Source: Mariprofundus sp. UBA1536 (GTDB lineage Bacteria > Pseudomonadota > Zetaproteobacteria > Mariprofundales > Mariprofundaceae). From it: a stretch of DNA of 64,000 nucleotides. Of this stretch, positions 46,801 to 55,013 are shown piece by piece. The stretch's first letter is position 1. Each line of letters begins with the position of its first letter. The position numbers and the translations under genes were made by a program. A model generated the notes under the pieces. It was not told where the DNA came from. It saw nothing but the letters and a program-made list of their open reading frames with translations, and searched no databases. Location of the stretch: positions 62,001 through 126,000 of the forward strand of contig DCPU01000018.1 of assembly GCA_002323245.1 (NCBI GenBank). Reading direction: 5' to 3'.

Positions 46801-49800
46801 AGAAGTGATTTTCACATCCATCCATGATGATTATGCAGGAGCGACACTTGCTGTTTCCACTGGTCTTCCAGCAGCTGGAAACTGGGGCGGCATTGATTAT
46901 CAAGCTGGATCGTTGGGTTCGATCGCCCACGCTCAAATTCGATACCCTGTTGATAGTCTTGATATTGTGAATGCTTCGCCTGTGATTACTGATGTGTCGG
47001 TGATTGAGAATGCCTCGCATGGTGTTTACTTGCATGCCTCAACCAATCAAGTCACCAGCCCAACCATTAATAATCTTTCGATTACCAATGCAACCAATGG
47101 CAGATATGGTTTGTACATGTACGCTGCAGGTGCAGGCGGAGTCGTTAGTCCAACACTTTCAAATATCAATATTCAACATGCATTGAGTTATCAGGCGTTG
47201 TATATGAGTGCTTCGAGCCCTGGTGTAGTTACACCAACCTTTACAGGAACCAATAGTGTTACAACAACATCAACGACCAACGAGGCTATCTATATGACGG
47301 GTTTGGGTGTGAGCGCTTTGATGGATGGGTTCACAGTCACTGGTGGGTCATACAGCCTTCGCACCTTAGCGGGTGCAACAGGTATATTCACCAACAATAC
47401 CTTTGATGGTGCAGCCAACGAGGCTCTATTTTTGGCTGATAATGGTAGTGTTTTGATGGATGCAACGAATACTGTATCCCATGCGGCTGCGCCCTATTTG
47501 ATGGGTGGCCAGACGCTCCCATTTGGAGTGAATGTTACCTACGGCGCTGGTTTGGTAGACACTTATAGCTTGCATCTTACAGGTATTTTCTTGGCTGACC
47601 CTTACAGCTATATATTATCACCTGATCCGCTGGCTTCAGGTAATTCCATATGGCAAGTGGTTGGTAATGTTGCTATTCAATCAGGAGCAAGTGTGCAGGT
47701 TGACCCGTACACGGTGATGAAATTTGGTGCTTCCGATAATATTTATGTAAACAACGGCGGCACATTTGATGTTTATGGTCTAGCAGGTGCTGAGGTTATC
47801 TTTACCTCGGTGAATGATGATTCGGTCGGTTTGATATTGCCTCACTCTACGGGTGTGCCAGCGGCGGGAAATTGGGCAGGTATTGATTTTCAATCTGGCG
47901 CTGCGGGATCAGTTGCGCATACCCAGATTCGCTATGCCATCGATGGATTGGATATTGTGAATAGTTCGCCAGCGCTCAGTAATGTCAGTATTATCGAAAA
48001 CAGCTCGCAAGGGTTGTATTTACATGCAGGCACGAATCAAATCACTAGCCCTGTGGTTAATAATTTAGCCATCACCAATACGGGAAGTGCTCGATATGGG
48101 CTTTATTTGTATGCAGCGGGTACGGGGGCAGTGGTCAGCCCAGTATTTACCAATGTGAATATCAATCATGGCGCCAGTTATTATGCAGTATATATGCAAG
48201 GCACGAGTTTGGGCGTGGTAACGCCAACCTTTAACGGAGTGAATAACATCACATCAAATTCGACGTCTTATGCAAATATTTATCTCACTGGCGACGGTAC
48301 GAACCCAATGATGGACAATGTGGTGGTAGTTGGTGGTTTATACAATGTCCAAGTGCTTACTGGGGCAACGGCAACGTTCACCAACAATATTTTTGATGGC
48401 GCAACCAATGAGGCTATTTATTTAGCCAACAATACGATTGTGAATATGGACAACACCAATGCCATATCCAATGTTTCTGCTCCCATTGTTTTGGTGGGTC
48501 AAAGTCTTCCAGCAGGTCTTAGCCCAACGCTTGGTTTGGGTGTAGCTGATGTGTATAGCGTGCACCTTACAGGCACTTTTGCAGCTAATGTGAATCCATA
48601 CTTGATGCAAGCCGACCCATTGGGGACGGGCAACTCACAATGGTTACAAACAGGCACGATAAGTGTTGCTTCTGGTGCTGTTGTAGATGTGTATGCAGGC
48701 GCAGTTTGGAAGGTGAAAGCAGGCACTGTGAGTGTAAACAGTGGCGGCACATTTAACCTTCTTGGCAACACCGCCACACCAGTGGTGATTACTTCAGTCA
48801 ATGATGATGCTTATGGTAGTATTGTGCCTGGTTCCACAGGTTTGCCAGTGCGCGGCCAGGGCATCAATTTAACTTACTCATCAGGCAGTAGTGGCGCGAT
48901 TCAGGGTTTGCATGATCGCTACAACACCCAGATACTTATTCGTGAAGCTATAGCGATGTCGGATGTGTTTATCTATGATTCTAATTTGGGTATGTCCTTG
49001 ATTTCCAGTGTGGCCTCCCCGCTCAACCAAACGATTAGCAATCTGTCCATTGATCATTGGGGTGCAGGTGGTGGTAGTGGCCTTATCATCAATGGCGCAG
49101 CTGGCAGCAATACCGTTGTCTTCACGGGCAATAATCGCTTCAACAAATTCACGGCTGTCCATGAAGCGATTCAAGTCACTGGCGCAGGAGCATCACCAAC
49201 GCTGCAAAACTTTGTGGTGGATATGCATGGATTTGCCCAACCTGCCATTGTGGTTTGGACGGGTGCGTCGGGTTTATACACCAACAATATCCTGCGCAAT
49301 GGTAACCAAGGTTTTAGGCTTGGTGGCACGCTGGCGGGTTGGGCGCCGGGCGCTGCAATCCTTTCAAACAATACCATTGTCAATAATGATATCGGCATAT
49401 TTGTGGCCTTCGCCCCGAATGGTACAGCCATTGAAAACAATCTGATTCGCGGCTCCAAAACCAATGCCATTTTGGTTGAAAACTTACTGCCATCGCAAGT
49501 GTTGATTCAAAACAATCTGATTGTGGAGAATCAATCTAGTGGTGTGAATCATGGTGCTGTTCGCGTGAAAAGTGATGGGGTTGCCAATGGTCCGATAGTA
49601 ACGTTGCTGAGCAACACCATTGCCAATAACACATCGACCACAGTCAATGCTGTGGCGGGTTTGGTGGTGGATGCTTATGCCACTATCAATGCCAGGGACA
49701 ATATCTTTGCAGCCAATTTAGAATTGATTGGCAACACCCCCACGGACACCAGTATTGATGTGGCGGCTTTGGGTGCGCAATCGAATAATCTTTCAACGGA

Positions 49801-50311
49801 TTTAAGTTTGCCAGTTGGAGGTACAAATCTTTCTGGCACAGACCCATTCTTTGCCGATAATTGGTACTTAAGTGTGAGTTCGCAAGCCATTGATGCAGGT
49901 TCAAGCTTGGCATCTGTGGCTCCATTTATTGCCAACCAATCCTTTGCCCAAAGCGCGATTCAAGATACAGCGAATTTGGATTTGGGTTATCATCATGCAG
50001 CTGCAGCACCTTTGGCTGTCGACCCAATCTCCAGCATTATCGTGCAAAATGTCATTGTGCCAGGTGCGAGTGGAAGCAGCACTGTGGTCTTCACACCTTT
50101 ATCTGGTGCGGGTGTGCCTATGGGAGCTGGCCTTCAGGTCAGCGCTACATTCTTTGTAACACCATCGGGAAGTTTGGGCCCAGTTTTGGATAATGGAGAT
50201 GGTAGTTATCAATTCACTTATACCCATGCTGCATTCTCACCAGGCAGTGATTCAGTCGATATCACGGTCAATGGTGTATTGTTGTCTTCATTTGTGACTT
50301 TAACATTCTAG
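40850..50311 (+). CDS. Giant tandem-repeat beta-helix lipoprotein, about 3150 residues
   Basis: The frame is open from 40805, but an ATG at 40850 (or 40853), preceded by GGGGG, gives a clean lipoprotein signal: a hydrophobic stretch and lipobox A-L-S-S-C, lipidated Cys about residue 18. N-terminal modules by position: Ig-like (41230-41490), cadherin/PKD-like (41500-41780), two carboxypeptidase-regulatory-like domains (41790-42300), a domain like YfaP/DUF2135 (S-D-L-D-A-H-L, 42310-42740), Big_2-like (42760-43040), HYR-like (43040-43290) and Big_1-like (43300-43600). From 43640 to about 49990 comes right-handed beta-helix sequence with units of about 328 residues, then a last Ig-like domain (50010-50311). 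It is likely exposed at the cell surface. Function unknown: adhesion, a glycan-binding scaffold or a lyase-like fold are possible. No catalytic signature was recognised. Confidence 0.8.
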   Translation: MMFRVGLFLLTAVALSSCSDGLHNQNNSTSTEVTISFAGHLATRDLQGEGVVPSNVKSISLQAYNSGGASVFGPKIANAPDFILKYQVPNGNQMQLRILAFDGLNGSGHQIYQGKKTVNLTGAPITVPVVMSLSVAVSADTTQVVRGGSVNLSALVGGVAPTASSPIVWSASTGSLSGNVWTASTIGMATITAAIDATVNPDQDASAVGTIQIQVVNQAPSLSLSSSAVTVVGGVANNTVVASASDLDGDSYSFALGADAPTWASIAADGKLSLTPAISNQGSYTLSVTAVDQFGASSTPQLLAVTVVAVPMTVSGSVRDVLENPLANVLVSFVDSGGVVAGVVTDVYGNYTANVYAGNFALTATATGYIDAVLLVNVIQNNQVLSTIPMTLASTVPGSITGSVIDSTNSQPIPVATVDMRAGINTTTGTIVASTTTTSGVYTFSSLTAGTYTATVTATGFAQAVVTLVVEGGSPTTAADIFMSPTLQANQYRVVASWGSTPSDLDAHLTGPRVAGEGANRFHVHYGARGSASADPYAILDNDVTSGLGPETITINQLTSGIYHYYLFNFSDGGTDTLPASTLSGQSNAVVKVYSGTNPLPLAVYNVPVSGDGDTWHVFDLDGATGVITPINQILPTITAVPARVISYPSVATTIAINEVLQAYADLETLEGYFNDITNTVSWVSSNPSVATVDAYGAITGMSVGTATITALDSASSYVSVLPISVTLDTMAPSITTPSSISLTAAAAGGAPISEVAIQAFLNAASATDNVDGVVTVTNDAPLNFPIGVTTVTFSAVDAASNLATTAATVTVNAPVPVLNLSMDANGLAVGAVVNIYAQVLDGYGGLGSPVANTLVQFAVQTSPYATFAQNSTQLLDVYTDVSGIAWASVQDIYAETFPVQVSAPSLGLTQSVNITFASNAGPSTVISSINANNSVSGVLCNQTWTQAHSPYWLQSSVTIAAGCRLQIDPNVVVKGNASTYIYVDGVLDVYGSSVQPVVFTSIHDDTVGGDLNANSGSSTPAPGQWGGIYYQSGSSGTINWLETRYAQTGFYIRNASPALNDVLIADVASQGLSLIASTGDVTSPIVTNLTLNNTGNSNYGLSFSATGTGSVINPILTNVTINHGLGYQAIYMSGSAGTVVTPTFNGVNTINTASTSYAAIQISGAGVNPVFNGFTINGGQYNVYAFDYASGTFTGNILDGASLESVYLANSSNISMDATNILSNAPAPLALGGQSLPAGVSPTFGAGLVDIYSLHLTGTFAADTYSYILGPNPLGAGSVWQSVGNVTVASGARVQVEPNTVIKFGPSVNLLVSSGGKLDVYGAAGNKVVFTSVNDDTIAGIIPGSTGIPAAGNWGGVDFQNGSFGSINFADIRYAVEGVYIYSASPTLSNVTIEEISSQGIYLYALTGQTTSPVLSNITINNTGSFRYGLYIQASGAGAIANPIISNLTVNHAASYQAVLLRATSGGSVAPIFSGINNVTSASTTYPAIYMEGAGVNPAIDGLVVSGGLYNVQAITGSAGVFTNCTFDGAVSEALYLGGNSNPVIDNSNIISNTPAPFVMGGQTLPLAVAPVIGAGIVDTYSLHLTGGFVSDVYSYVLSPEPLGVGTIWRSVGNINIANDATVQINPNTVMKFGSGHNIYVNAGGTLDIYGGLGAEVVLTSINDDAYGAILPGSTGVPAAGNWAGIDYQSGSFGSVQNTLIRYAVDGLYLTNASPALTNVNIHEYSSQGVYMNSSTGQTTSPIVNNLTINGSGSFRYGLYLYGGGNGIVSPIFNNLSINHGLSYYAIYMQSAATSVVAPVFTGTNQIVSSSTTYPAIYMLGAGVNVTMDSFSVSGGSNSIHSLTGATGVFTNNTFDGAFNEALYLENNSTISIDASNVVSNASAPYLLGGQALPTGVNVTMGAGISDVSSIHITGSFAADVYSYVLAANPLGGSSVWQATGNINIASGARVEVQPNTVIKFGASANIYVNSGGTLDVYGALGAEVIFTSIHDDYAGATLAVSTGLPAAGNWGGIDYQAGSLGSIAHAQIRYPVDSLDIVNASPVITDVSVIENASHGVYLHASTNQVTSPTINNLSITNATNGRYGLYMYAAGAGGVVSPTLSNINIQHALSYQALYMSASSPGVVTPTFTGTNSVTTTSTTNEAIYMTGLGVSALMDGFTVTGGSYSLRTLAGATGIFTNNTFDGAANEALFLADNGSVLMDATNTVSHAAAPYLMGGQTLPFGVNVTYGAGLVDTYSLHLTGIFLADPYSYILSPDPLASGNSIWQVVGNVAIQSGASVQVDPYTVMKFGASDNIYVNNGGTFDVYGLAGAEVIFTSVNDDSVGLILPHSTGVPAAGNWAGIDFQSGAAGSVAHTQIRYAIDGLDIVNSSPALSNVSIIENSSQGLYLHAGTNQITSPVVNNLAITNTGSARYGLYLYAAGTGAVVSPVFTNVNINHGASYYAVYMQGTSLGVVTPTFNGVNNITSNSTSYANIYLTGDGTNPMMDNVVVVGGLYNVQVLTGATATFTNNIFDGATNEAIYLANNTIVNMDNTNAISNVSAPIVLVGQSLPAGLSPTLGLGVADVYSVHLTGTFAANVNPYLMQADPLGTGNSQWLQTGTISVASGAVVDVYAGAVWKVKAGTVSVNSGGTFNLLGNTATPVVITSVNDDAYGSIVPGSTGLPVRGQGINLTYSSGSSGAIQGLHDRYNTQILIREAIAMSDVFIYDSNLGMSLISSVASPLNQTISNLSIDHWGAGGGSGLIINGAAGSNTVVFTGNNRFNKFTAVHEAIQVTGAGASPTLQNFVVDMHGFAQPAIVVWTGASGLYTNNILRNGNQGFRLGGTLAGWAPGAAILSNNTIVNNDIGIFVAFAPNGTAIENNLIRGSKTNAILVENLLPSQVLIQNNLIVENQSSGVNHGAVRVKSDGVANGPIVTLLSNTIANNTSTTVNAVAGLVVDAYATINARDNIFAANLELIGNTPTDTSIDVAALGAQSNNLSTDLSLPVGGTNLSGTDPFFADNWYLSVSSQAIDAGSSLASVAPFIANQSFAQSAIQDTANLDLGYHHAAAAPLAVDPISSIIVQNVIVPGASGSSTVVFTPLSGAGVPMGAGLQVSATFFVTPSGSLGPVLDNGDGSYQFTYTHAAFSPGSDSVDITVNGVLLSSFVTLTF
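44600..48547 (+). repeat. Four tandem protein-coding repeats of about 987 bases
   Basis: Units begin at the D-x-Y/S-S-x-H-x-T-G element at 44600, 45587, 46571, 47558 and 48548, giving periods of 987, 984, 987 and 990 bases. Each holds, in order, V-x-P-N/Y-T-V-x-K-F-G, G-G-x-x-D-V/I-Y-G, F/L-T-S-x-x-D-D, a G-N-W-G/A-G-x-D-Y/F block, I-R-Y, Q-G-x-Y/L-x-x, and G-G-Q-x-L-P. A related but diverged unit precedes (43640-44599) and the fifth unit after 48548 diverges towards the C-terminus. Nucleotide identity is partial, so the units are old duplications under selection rather than recent copies. Confidence 0.8.
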
Positions 50312-50380
50312 TCGTATTGCAGGGCTGACTTAAAAGAACGTGTAAGCATTTGGCTTATTTGGGAAAAATAAAATTAGGGT

Positions 50381-50409
50381 TTGCTAAATTTGTAAGAAGA
50401 AGCTATAAA
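50381..50409 (+). promoter_or_regulatory. Candidate sigma-70 promoter of the YiiX-like/fad operon
   Basis: TTGCTA (50381-50386), 17-base spacer, TATAAA (50404-50409), 50 bases before the start at 50460. The -10 matches five and the -35 four of six consensus bases, with ideal spacing. The remainder of the 148-base gap shows no clear terminator for the preceding giant gene. Confidence 0.55.
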
Positions 50410-50459
50410 AACAGACCAAGTGGTAGTATGCCAAGTGTCTCTTTCTTATGGAGTTTTCT

Positions 50460-51449
50460 ATGGAAATTGAAGTGCAGCAACAGCCCTCGTTCTTTGCGCG
50501 TCTTATTCAGAAGATAGAATCTCGAATAAGCGATTGGCTTTTGTACGAAGAAGCCAACTTTAATGCGCCCCTGCAAGATTTTGAAAAAATGTGCCGCGAA
50601 CTCAAACCCGCCGATACTTTATTGTTTGAAGGAAGAGCGCGGGTAAGTCGGGCGATTAGTGTGGTCACCCAATCGCAATGGACACATGCGGCTTTGTATA
50701 TTGGCCGCGCTACTGATTTTGCCAAAGATGCTGAGCTTAAAGCCATTGTTGCCCAGTATTTTGATGGTGATGCCCATGAGCCATTAGTTGTCGAATCACT
50801 GCTGGGTCAGGGCATGGTGATTACGCCGCTGACCAGTTATGCTCATGAACACATCCGCCTTTGTCGTCCGCGCGGAATCTTGCCTGAAGATGCAGCGTTG
50901 GTGGTGAAATTTGCCATGCGCCAAGCAGGTCGCAGTTATGATGTGCGCCAGCTTTTTGATTTGGCGCGCTTTATTTTTCCTTACACCTTTTTGCCTCGCC
51001 GTTGGTTGTCTTCTTTATTTAATTACAAACCAGGTTCTGCAACGAAAGCTGTATGCTCTACTGTGCTTGCTGAAGCTTTTGAAAGTGTGAAGTTTCCTAT
51101 TCTTCCTATCGTGCGGGGTCATAAAGAGAAGGCGATTTCGATTAGCAAGCGCAATCCACGCTTATTTACGCCACGTGATTTTGATCAATCCCCGTATTTT
51201 GGTATTTATAAGTTTCCATACATCAATTACGACCAATCTTTTCTTGGTATTAGCCGCGATGGCGGGTATCGCGAATTGCCTTGGGAGCCTGATGAAAACT
51301 TATACTGTAATGATGATGAGGAATGTTATGTCCCTGATATTTCAGCAGATGATCAAGGTTCGATTCAAGCCAAGCTGAAGCATGTGATTTCAACATCTAT
51401 CGATAAAAAAAGTAAAAAAGATGAAACGAACGACGGAGTGCAGCCATGA
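50460..51449 (+). CDS. YiiX-like permuted papain-fold hydrolase, first gene of the fad operon
   Basis: The ATG at 50460 has GGAG six bases upstream; the ATG at 50448 overlaps that site. The 329-residue protein matches the YiiX/YaeF-type permuted NlpC/P60 (papain-like) fold. Expected catalytic residues are visible in permuted order: H76 in W-T-H-A-A-L-Y-I-G, E112 in V-V-E-S-L-L-G-Q-G, and C199 in A-V-C-S-T-V-L-A-E-A-F. A helical N-terminal extension and an acidic, Lys-rich C-terminal tail (about 270-329) are extra. No signal peptide. Family enzymes cut amide bonds or act on lipids (LRAT-like acyl transfer). Its stop overlaps the fadE start by four bases, so it is translated together with beta-oxidation enzymes; a lipid substrate is a reasonable inference. 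Confidence 0.78.
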   Translation: MEIEVQQQPSFFARLIQKIESRISDWLLYEEANFNAPLQDFEKMCRELKPADTLLFEGRARVSRAISVVTQSQWTHAALYIGRATDFAKDAELKAIVAQYFDGDAHEPLVVESLLGQGMVITPLTSYAHEHIRLCRPRGILPEDAALVVKFAMRQAGRSYDVRQLFDLARFIFPYTFLPRRWLSSLFNYKPGSATKAVCSTVLAEAFESVKFPILPIVRGHKEKAISISKRNPRLFTPRDFDQSPYFGIYKFPYINYDQSFLGISRDGGYRELPWEPDENLYCNDDEECYVPDISADDQGSIQAKLKHVISTSIDKKSKKDETNDGVQP

Positions 51450-53737
51450 ATGTTGTTTATATTATTCTCTTCACGATTGTTTTAGTGTTATTTGTTGCCC
51501 CCTTACGCAGACTTTTTATTACCCCGCTGCTGTATGGGTTTATGCAGAAAAAAATGCCTGCCATTTCGCCAACCGAGCAGCAAGCCATTGACGCAGGTAC
51601 GGTGTGGTGGGAAAAAAGCCTGCTGCGCGGCACGCCCGATTGGGTCACGCTGGGAAAAACCAACCCTGTGCAATTCACACCTGAAGAAGCAAATTTTATT
51701 GATGGCCCTGTCGAAGCGTTGTGCGCCATGGTTAATGATTGGGAAACACAAAAACGCGGTGATTTATCCAAAGAAGTTTGGGATTTCCTTAAAAAAGAAC
51801 GCTTCTTTGGCATGGGCATTCCAAGAGTCTACGGTGGCTTAGAATTTTGCGCTTCAGCGCACTCAGAAATTATTCTTAAAATATCTTCGCGCAGTGTGAC
51901 TGCTGCTGTTACCACCATGGTGCCCAATTCCTTGGGGCCTGCAGAATTACTGCTGCATTACGGTACGGACGAACAAAAAGATTATTATTTGCCACGGCTT
52001 GCTGTGGGCGATGAAGTGCCATGTTTTGCCCTCACTGGCCCTGATGCAGGCAGTGATGCTGGTGCTATTCCCGATACGGGCGTGGTAGAAAAAGGCATGT
52101 TTGAAGGCGAAGAAGTGCTGGGTATTCGCCTGAATTGGAACAAACGTTATATCACGCTTGCGCCAGTGGCGACCTTGGTGGGTTTGGCCTTTCATTTGTC
52201 CGACCCCAACCATTTGCTTGGTGAGACTGAACAAATTGGTATCACCGTTGCTTTGATTCCTGCCAACACTGAAGGGGTGGTGATTGGTCGCCGTCATAAC
52301 CCCACCTTTACACCTTTCCAAAATGGACCAACTCAAGGCAAGGATGTGTTTATTCCTATGTCGTACATTATTGGTGGTCAGGCGCAAGTGGGTCAGGGCT
52401 GGCGTATGTTGATGGAAAGTTTGGCAGCAGGTCGCGCGATTTCCTTGCCTGCACTAAGCACAGGCACGGGCAAGATGGCTTGTCATGTCGCCACAGCCTA
52501 CACAAGGGTGCGTGAACAATTTGGCTTGCCAGTGGGTAGGTTTGAAGGCGTATCTGAGCGTTTGGCAGCGATTGCTGTTTCGACATATACCGTTGATGCC
52601 ACACGGAAACTGTGTGCAAGAGCCGTCGATTTGGGCGAGAAGCCCTCAGTGTTATCGGCCATCGCCAAATACAATGCCACCGAAAGCATGCGCACTGTTA
52701 TCAACGACACGATGGATGTGATTGGCGGTAAAGGCATTTGTGTGGGGCCAAAGAATCTATTGGCGCATGTGTATTTGGGTATTCCGGTAGGTATTACTGT
52801 GGAAGGCGCGAACATTCTCACCCGAAGTTTGATTGTGTTTGGCCAAGGTGCGATTCGTTGTAATCCATATTTGTTGGCGGAAATCGCAGCCATTCAAAAT
52901 CCGAATAAGAAACAAGCTATTGTGGATTTTGATATCGCTTTGATTGGTCATATGGGCAATTTGATGCAGGGCGTCTTCCGCGCGGTTCGATTTGGCGTGG
53001 TGGGTGGCCGCGGCTCGGTGGTGCCTGAGGGCACGTCTATGGGCAGTGTTTACCAAGATATCAATCGTTTGAGTGCAGCGTTATCACTGATTGGTGATAT
53101 GTCGATGCTGATTTTGGGCGGAAAGCTGAAAGTGATGGAATCACTGTCGGGTCGTTTAGCTGATGCTTTGAGCGCGCTTTTTCAAACAGCAGCAGTGCTC
53201 AAACACTATTCGGATAACCTTGAACCTGAAGCTGAGCTTGGTTTGGTCAAAGCTGCAACCACCATTCAACTTTACCGTGCAGAACGGGCTTTGGATGAAG
53301 TGTTGCGCAATTTCCCCACTCGCCCAGCTGCGTGGTTGATGCGTTTGCTTACCTTTCCATTGGGCTTCAAGCACCGCGCGCCTTTGGATAAGGATTTACA
53401 TGCGATTAGCAAAGCCATGTTGCAAGGCGGGCAGCCAAGAGAGTCCGTCACCCAAGGTATTTACAAACCTACTGATGAGACACAAGCCTTACGTTATTTG
53501 GAATTGGCCATGGAAGCAGCGATTGCTTGCGAGTCGATGCGCAATCGCCTTAAGTCCCAATTTGGTAGCGCAGGACTAAAACCAGGCTCAATTCGCCAAA
53601 CCATCACTGCAGGCTGGGAAGGTAAAGTGATAACCCAAGATGAAAAAGTGGCGCTTGAGCGATGGCTTGATCTGCGCGACAAGGTAGTCGCAGTTGATGA
53701 CTTTCCGGCAGAGGAGATGCTTCATGAAAAAGCGTAA
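51446..53737 (+). CDS. fadE: Acyl-CoA dehydrogenase FadE
   Basis: A 763-residue acyl-CoA dehydrogenase, longer than the usual 380-residue enzymes and of the size of the FadE type (about 760-815). An N-terminal membrane segment (about 3-33) anchors it to the inner membrane. The dehydrogenase core (about 75-480) shows C-F-A-L-T-G-P-D-A-G-S-D-A-G (about 191-204, flavin and substrate region) and F-G-L-P-V-G-R-F-E-G-V near 357-367. The large C-terminal extension (about 500-763) is typical for FadE. It performs the first oxidation of acyl-CoA to trans-2-enoyl-CoA with FAD. It overlaps the YiiX-like gene by four bases and the thiolase gene by 14. Confidence 0.92.
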   Translation: MNVVYIILFTIVLVLFVAPLRRLFITPLLYGFMQKKMPAISPTEQQAIDAGTVWWEKSLLRGTPDWVTLGKTNPVQFTPEEANFIDGPVEALCAMVNDWETQKRGDLSKEVWDFLKKERFFGMGIPRVYGGLEFCASAHSEIILKISSRSVTAAVTTMVPNSLGPAELLLHYGTDEQKDYYLPRLAVGDEVPCFALTGPDAGSDAGAIPDTGVVEKGMFEGEEVLGIRLNWNKRYITLAPVATLVGLAFHLSDPNHLLGETEQIGITVALIPANTEGVVIGRRHNPTFTPFQNGPTQGKDVFIPMSYIIGGQAQVGQGWRMLMESLAAGRAISLPALSTGTGKMACHVATAYTRVREQFGLPVGRFEGVSERLAAIAVSTYTVDATRKLCARAVDLGEKPSVLSAIAKYNATESMRTVINDTMDVIGGKGICVGPKNLLAHVYLGIPVGITVEGANILTRSLIVFGQGAIRCNPYLLAEIAAIQNPNKKQAIVDFDIALIGHMGNLMQGVFRAVRFGVVGGRGSVVPEGTSMGSVYQDINRLSAALSLIGDMSMLILGGKLKVMESLSGRLADALSALFQTAAVLKHYSDNLEPEAELGLVKAATTIQLYRAERALDEVLRNFPTRPAAWLMRLLTFPLGFKHRAPLDKDLHAISKAMLQGGQPRESVTQGIYKPTDETQALRYLELAMEAAIACESMRNRLKSQFGSAGLKPGSIRQTITAGWEGKVITQDEKVALERWLDLRDKVVAVDDFPAEEMLHEKA

Positions 53738-55013
53738 AGTATATGTAGTGGATGGTTTGCGGACACCGTTTCTCAAAGCACGCGGCAAGCGCGGCACGTT
53801 TTCAGCTTCAGACTTGGCCGTGCAGGCTGGGCGAAGCTTGTTGATGCGTATGCCATTTCAAGCCACCGACTTGGATGAAGTGATTATTGGTTGCGTGATG
53901 CCAGAGCCCAATGAAGCTAATATTGCTCGGATTATCGCACTGCGTTTGGGGGCAGGTAATTATGTGCCCGCGTGGACGGTGCAGCGCAATTGTGCATCGG
54001 GCATGCAAGCCATTGATGCAGCACGCTTAAAAATCATGAGCGGTGAATCGGATTTGATTTTAGCAGGTGGCACAGAAGCGATGAGCCGCGCTCCATTATT
54101 GATGAATGCCACGCTTGTGGATTGGTTGGCCGATTGGCGCGGCGCTAAAACGGTGCCGCAAAAGTTGGGTATGCTGAGCAAAGTGCGCCCCAATTTCTTT
54201 GCGCCAGTGATTGCAATTTTACAGGGCCTCACCGACCCCATCGTGGGCTTGAATATGGGGCAAACGGCTGAAAACCTAGCTTTTAAATTTGGTGTCAGCA
54301 GAGAAGAGATGGATGCCTTTGCCATGGAAAGTCATCTCAAAATCAGCAAGGCCATGCGTAATGGTGATATGGATGAGATCATGAATATGGTCTCCAATAG
54401 CGGCGATATTATTGCTGCTGATGATGGCGTGCGCGCCGACTCAACCATGGAAAAATTGGCCAAGCTCAGTGCCGTGTTTGATCGGGTGTATGGTTTGGTC
54501 ACCGCTGGAAATAGCGCCCAAATCACCGATGGGGCAGCGATGTTGGTGTTGGCAAGCGACGTGGCGGTGAAGAAATATAAGCTGCCTGTACTTGGCACCA
54601 TCGATGATGTGCAATGGGCGGCTTTGGAGCCTGAATTTATGGGGCTTGGCCCTGCTTATGCCATCCCGCCGCTGCTGCAACGCAACAATATGGGTGTGGA
54701 TGATGTTCAAGCTTGGGAAATCAATGAGGCTTTTGCAGTGCAAGTGCAAGCCAATGTTTTGGCGTTGAATGATGATGCCTTTTGCCAAAAGGCGTTGGGG
54801 CTTGATGCCGCCTTTGGCGTGATTGCCCCAGAAAAACTCAACCGAGAGGGCGGGGCGATTGCCATTGGTCATCCTATTGGTGCCAGCGGGGCACGGATTG
54901 TATTGCATATTCTCAAAGGCATGCAAAAACGCGGTGAGCAAAAAGGTGTGGCAGCGATTTGTATTGGTGGTGGGCAAGGCGGCGCGGTATTGGTTTCTGG
55001 AGGTGCGGCATGA
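53724..55013 (+). CDS. fadI: 3-ketoacyl-CoA thiolase (FadI/FadA type)
   Basis: The ATG at 53724 has GAGGAG nine bases upstream and overlaps the end of fadE by 14 bases; the longer frame reads through fadE. The 429-residue thiolase has nucleophile C90 in Q-R-N-C-A-S-G-M-Q, and the C-terminal G-H-P-I-G-A-S-G-A-R and C-I-G-G-G-Q-G-G-A motifs carrying the active-site His and second Cys. The length and pairing with the FadJ-like subunit just downstream favour FadI naming. It cleaves 3-ketoacyl-CoA to acetyl-CoA and a shortened acyl-CoA. The four-base overlap with the next gene (ATGA) fits assembly of the alpha2-beta2 trifunctional complex. Confidence 0.92.
   Translation: MKKRKVYVVDGLRTPFLKARGKRGTFSASDLAVQAGRSLLMRMPFQATDLDEVIIGCVMPEPNEANIARIIALRLGAGNYVPAWTVQRNCASGMQAIDAARLKIMSGESDLILAGGTEAMSRAPLLMNATLVDWLADWRGAKTVPQKLGMLSKVRPNFFAPVIAILQGLTDPIVGLNMGQTAENLAFKFGVSREEMDAFAMESHLKISKAMRNGDMDEIMNMVSNSGDIIAADDGVRADSTMEKLAKLSAVFDRVYGLVTAGNSAQITDGAAMLVLASDVAVKKYKLPVLGTIDDVQWAALEPEFMGLGPAYAIPPLLQRNNMGVDDVQAWEINEAFAVQVQANVLALNDDAFCQKALGLDAAFGVIAPEKLNREGGAIAIGHPIGASGARIVLHILKGMQKRGEQKGVAAICIGGGQGGAVLVSGGAA

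Noticed and set aside
44600..48547. Tandem repeats considered as a CRISPR-like or satellite DNA array
   Set aside because: The period is about 987 bases, the frame is preserved throughout and divergence is at the protein level. These are coding repeats, not short identical repeats with spacers.
42044..49935. Many long minus-strand open frames inside the giant lipoprotein gene (for example 43631-43993, 44430-44720, 46303-46554, 48499-48801)
   Set aside because: They recur at equivalent points of each tandem unit, have no ribosome-binding sites or recognisable domains, and follow from the biased codon content of the beta-helix repeats on the other strand.
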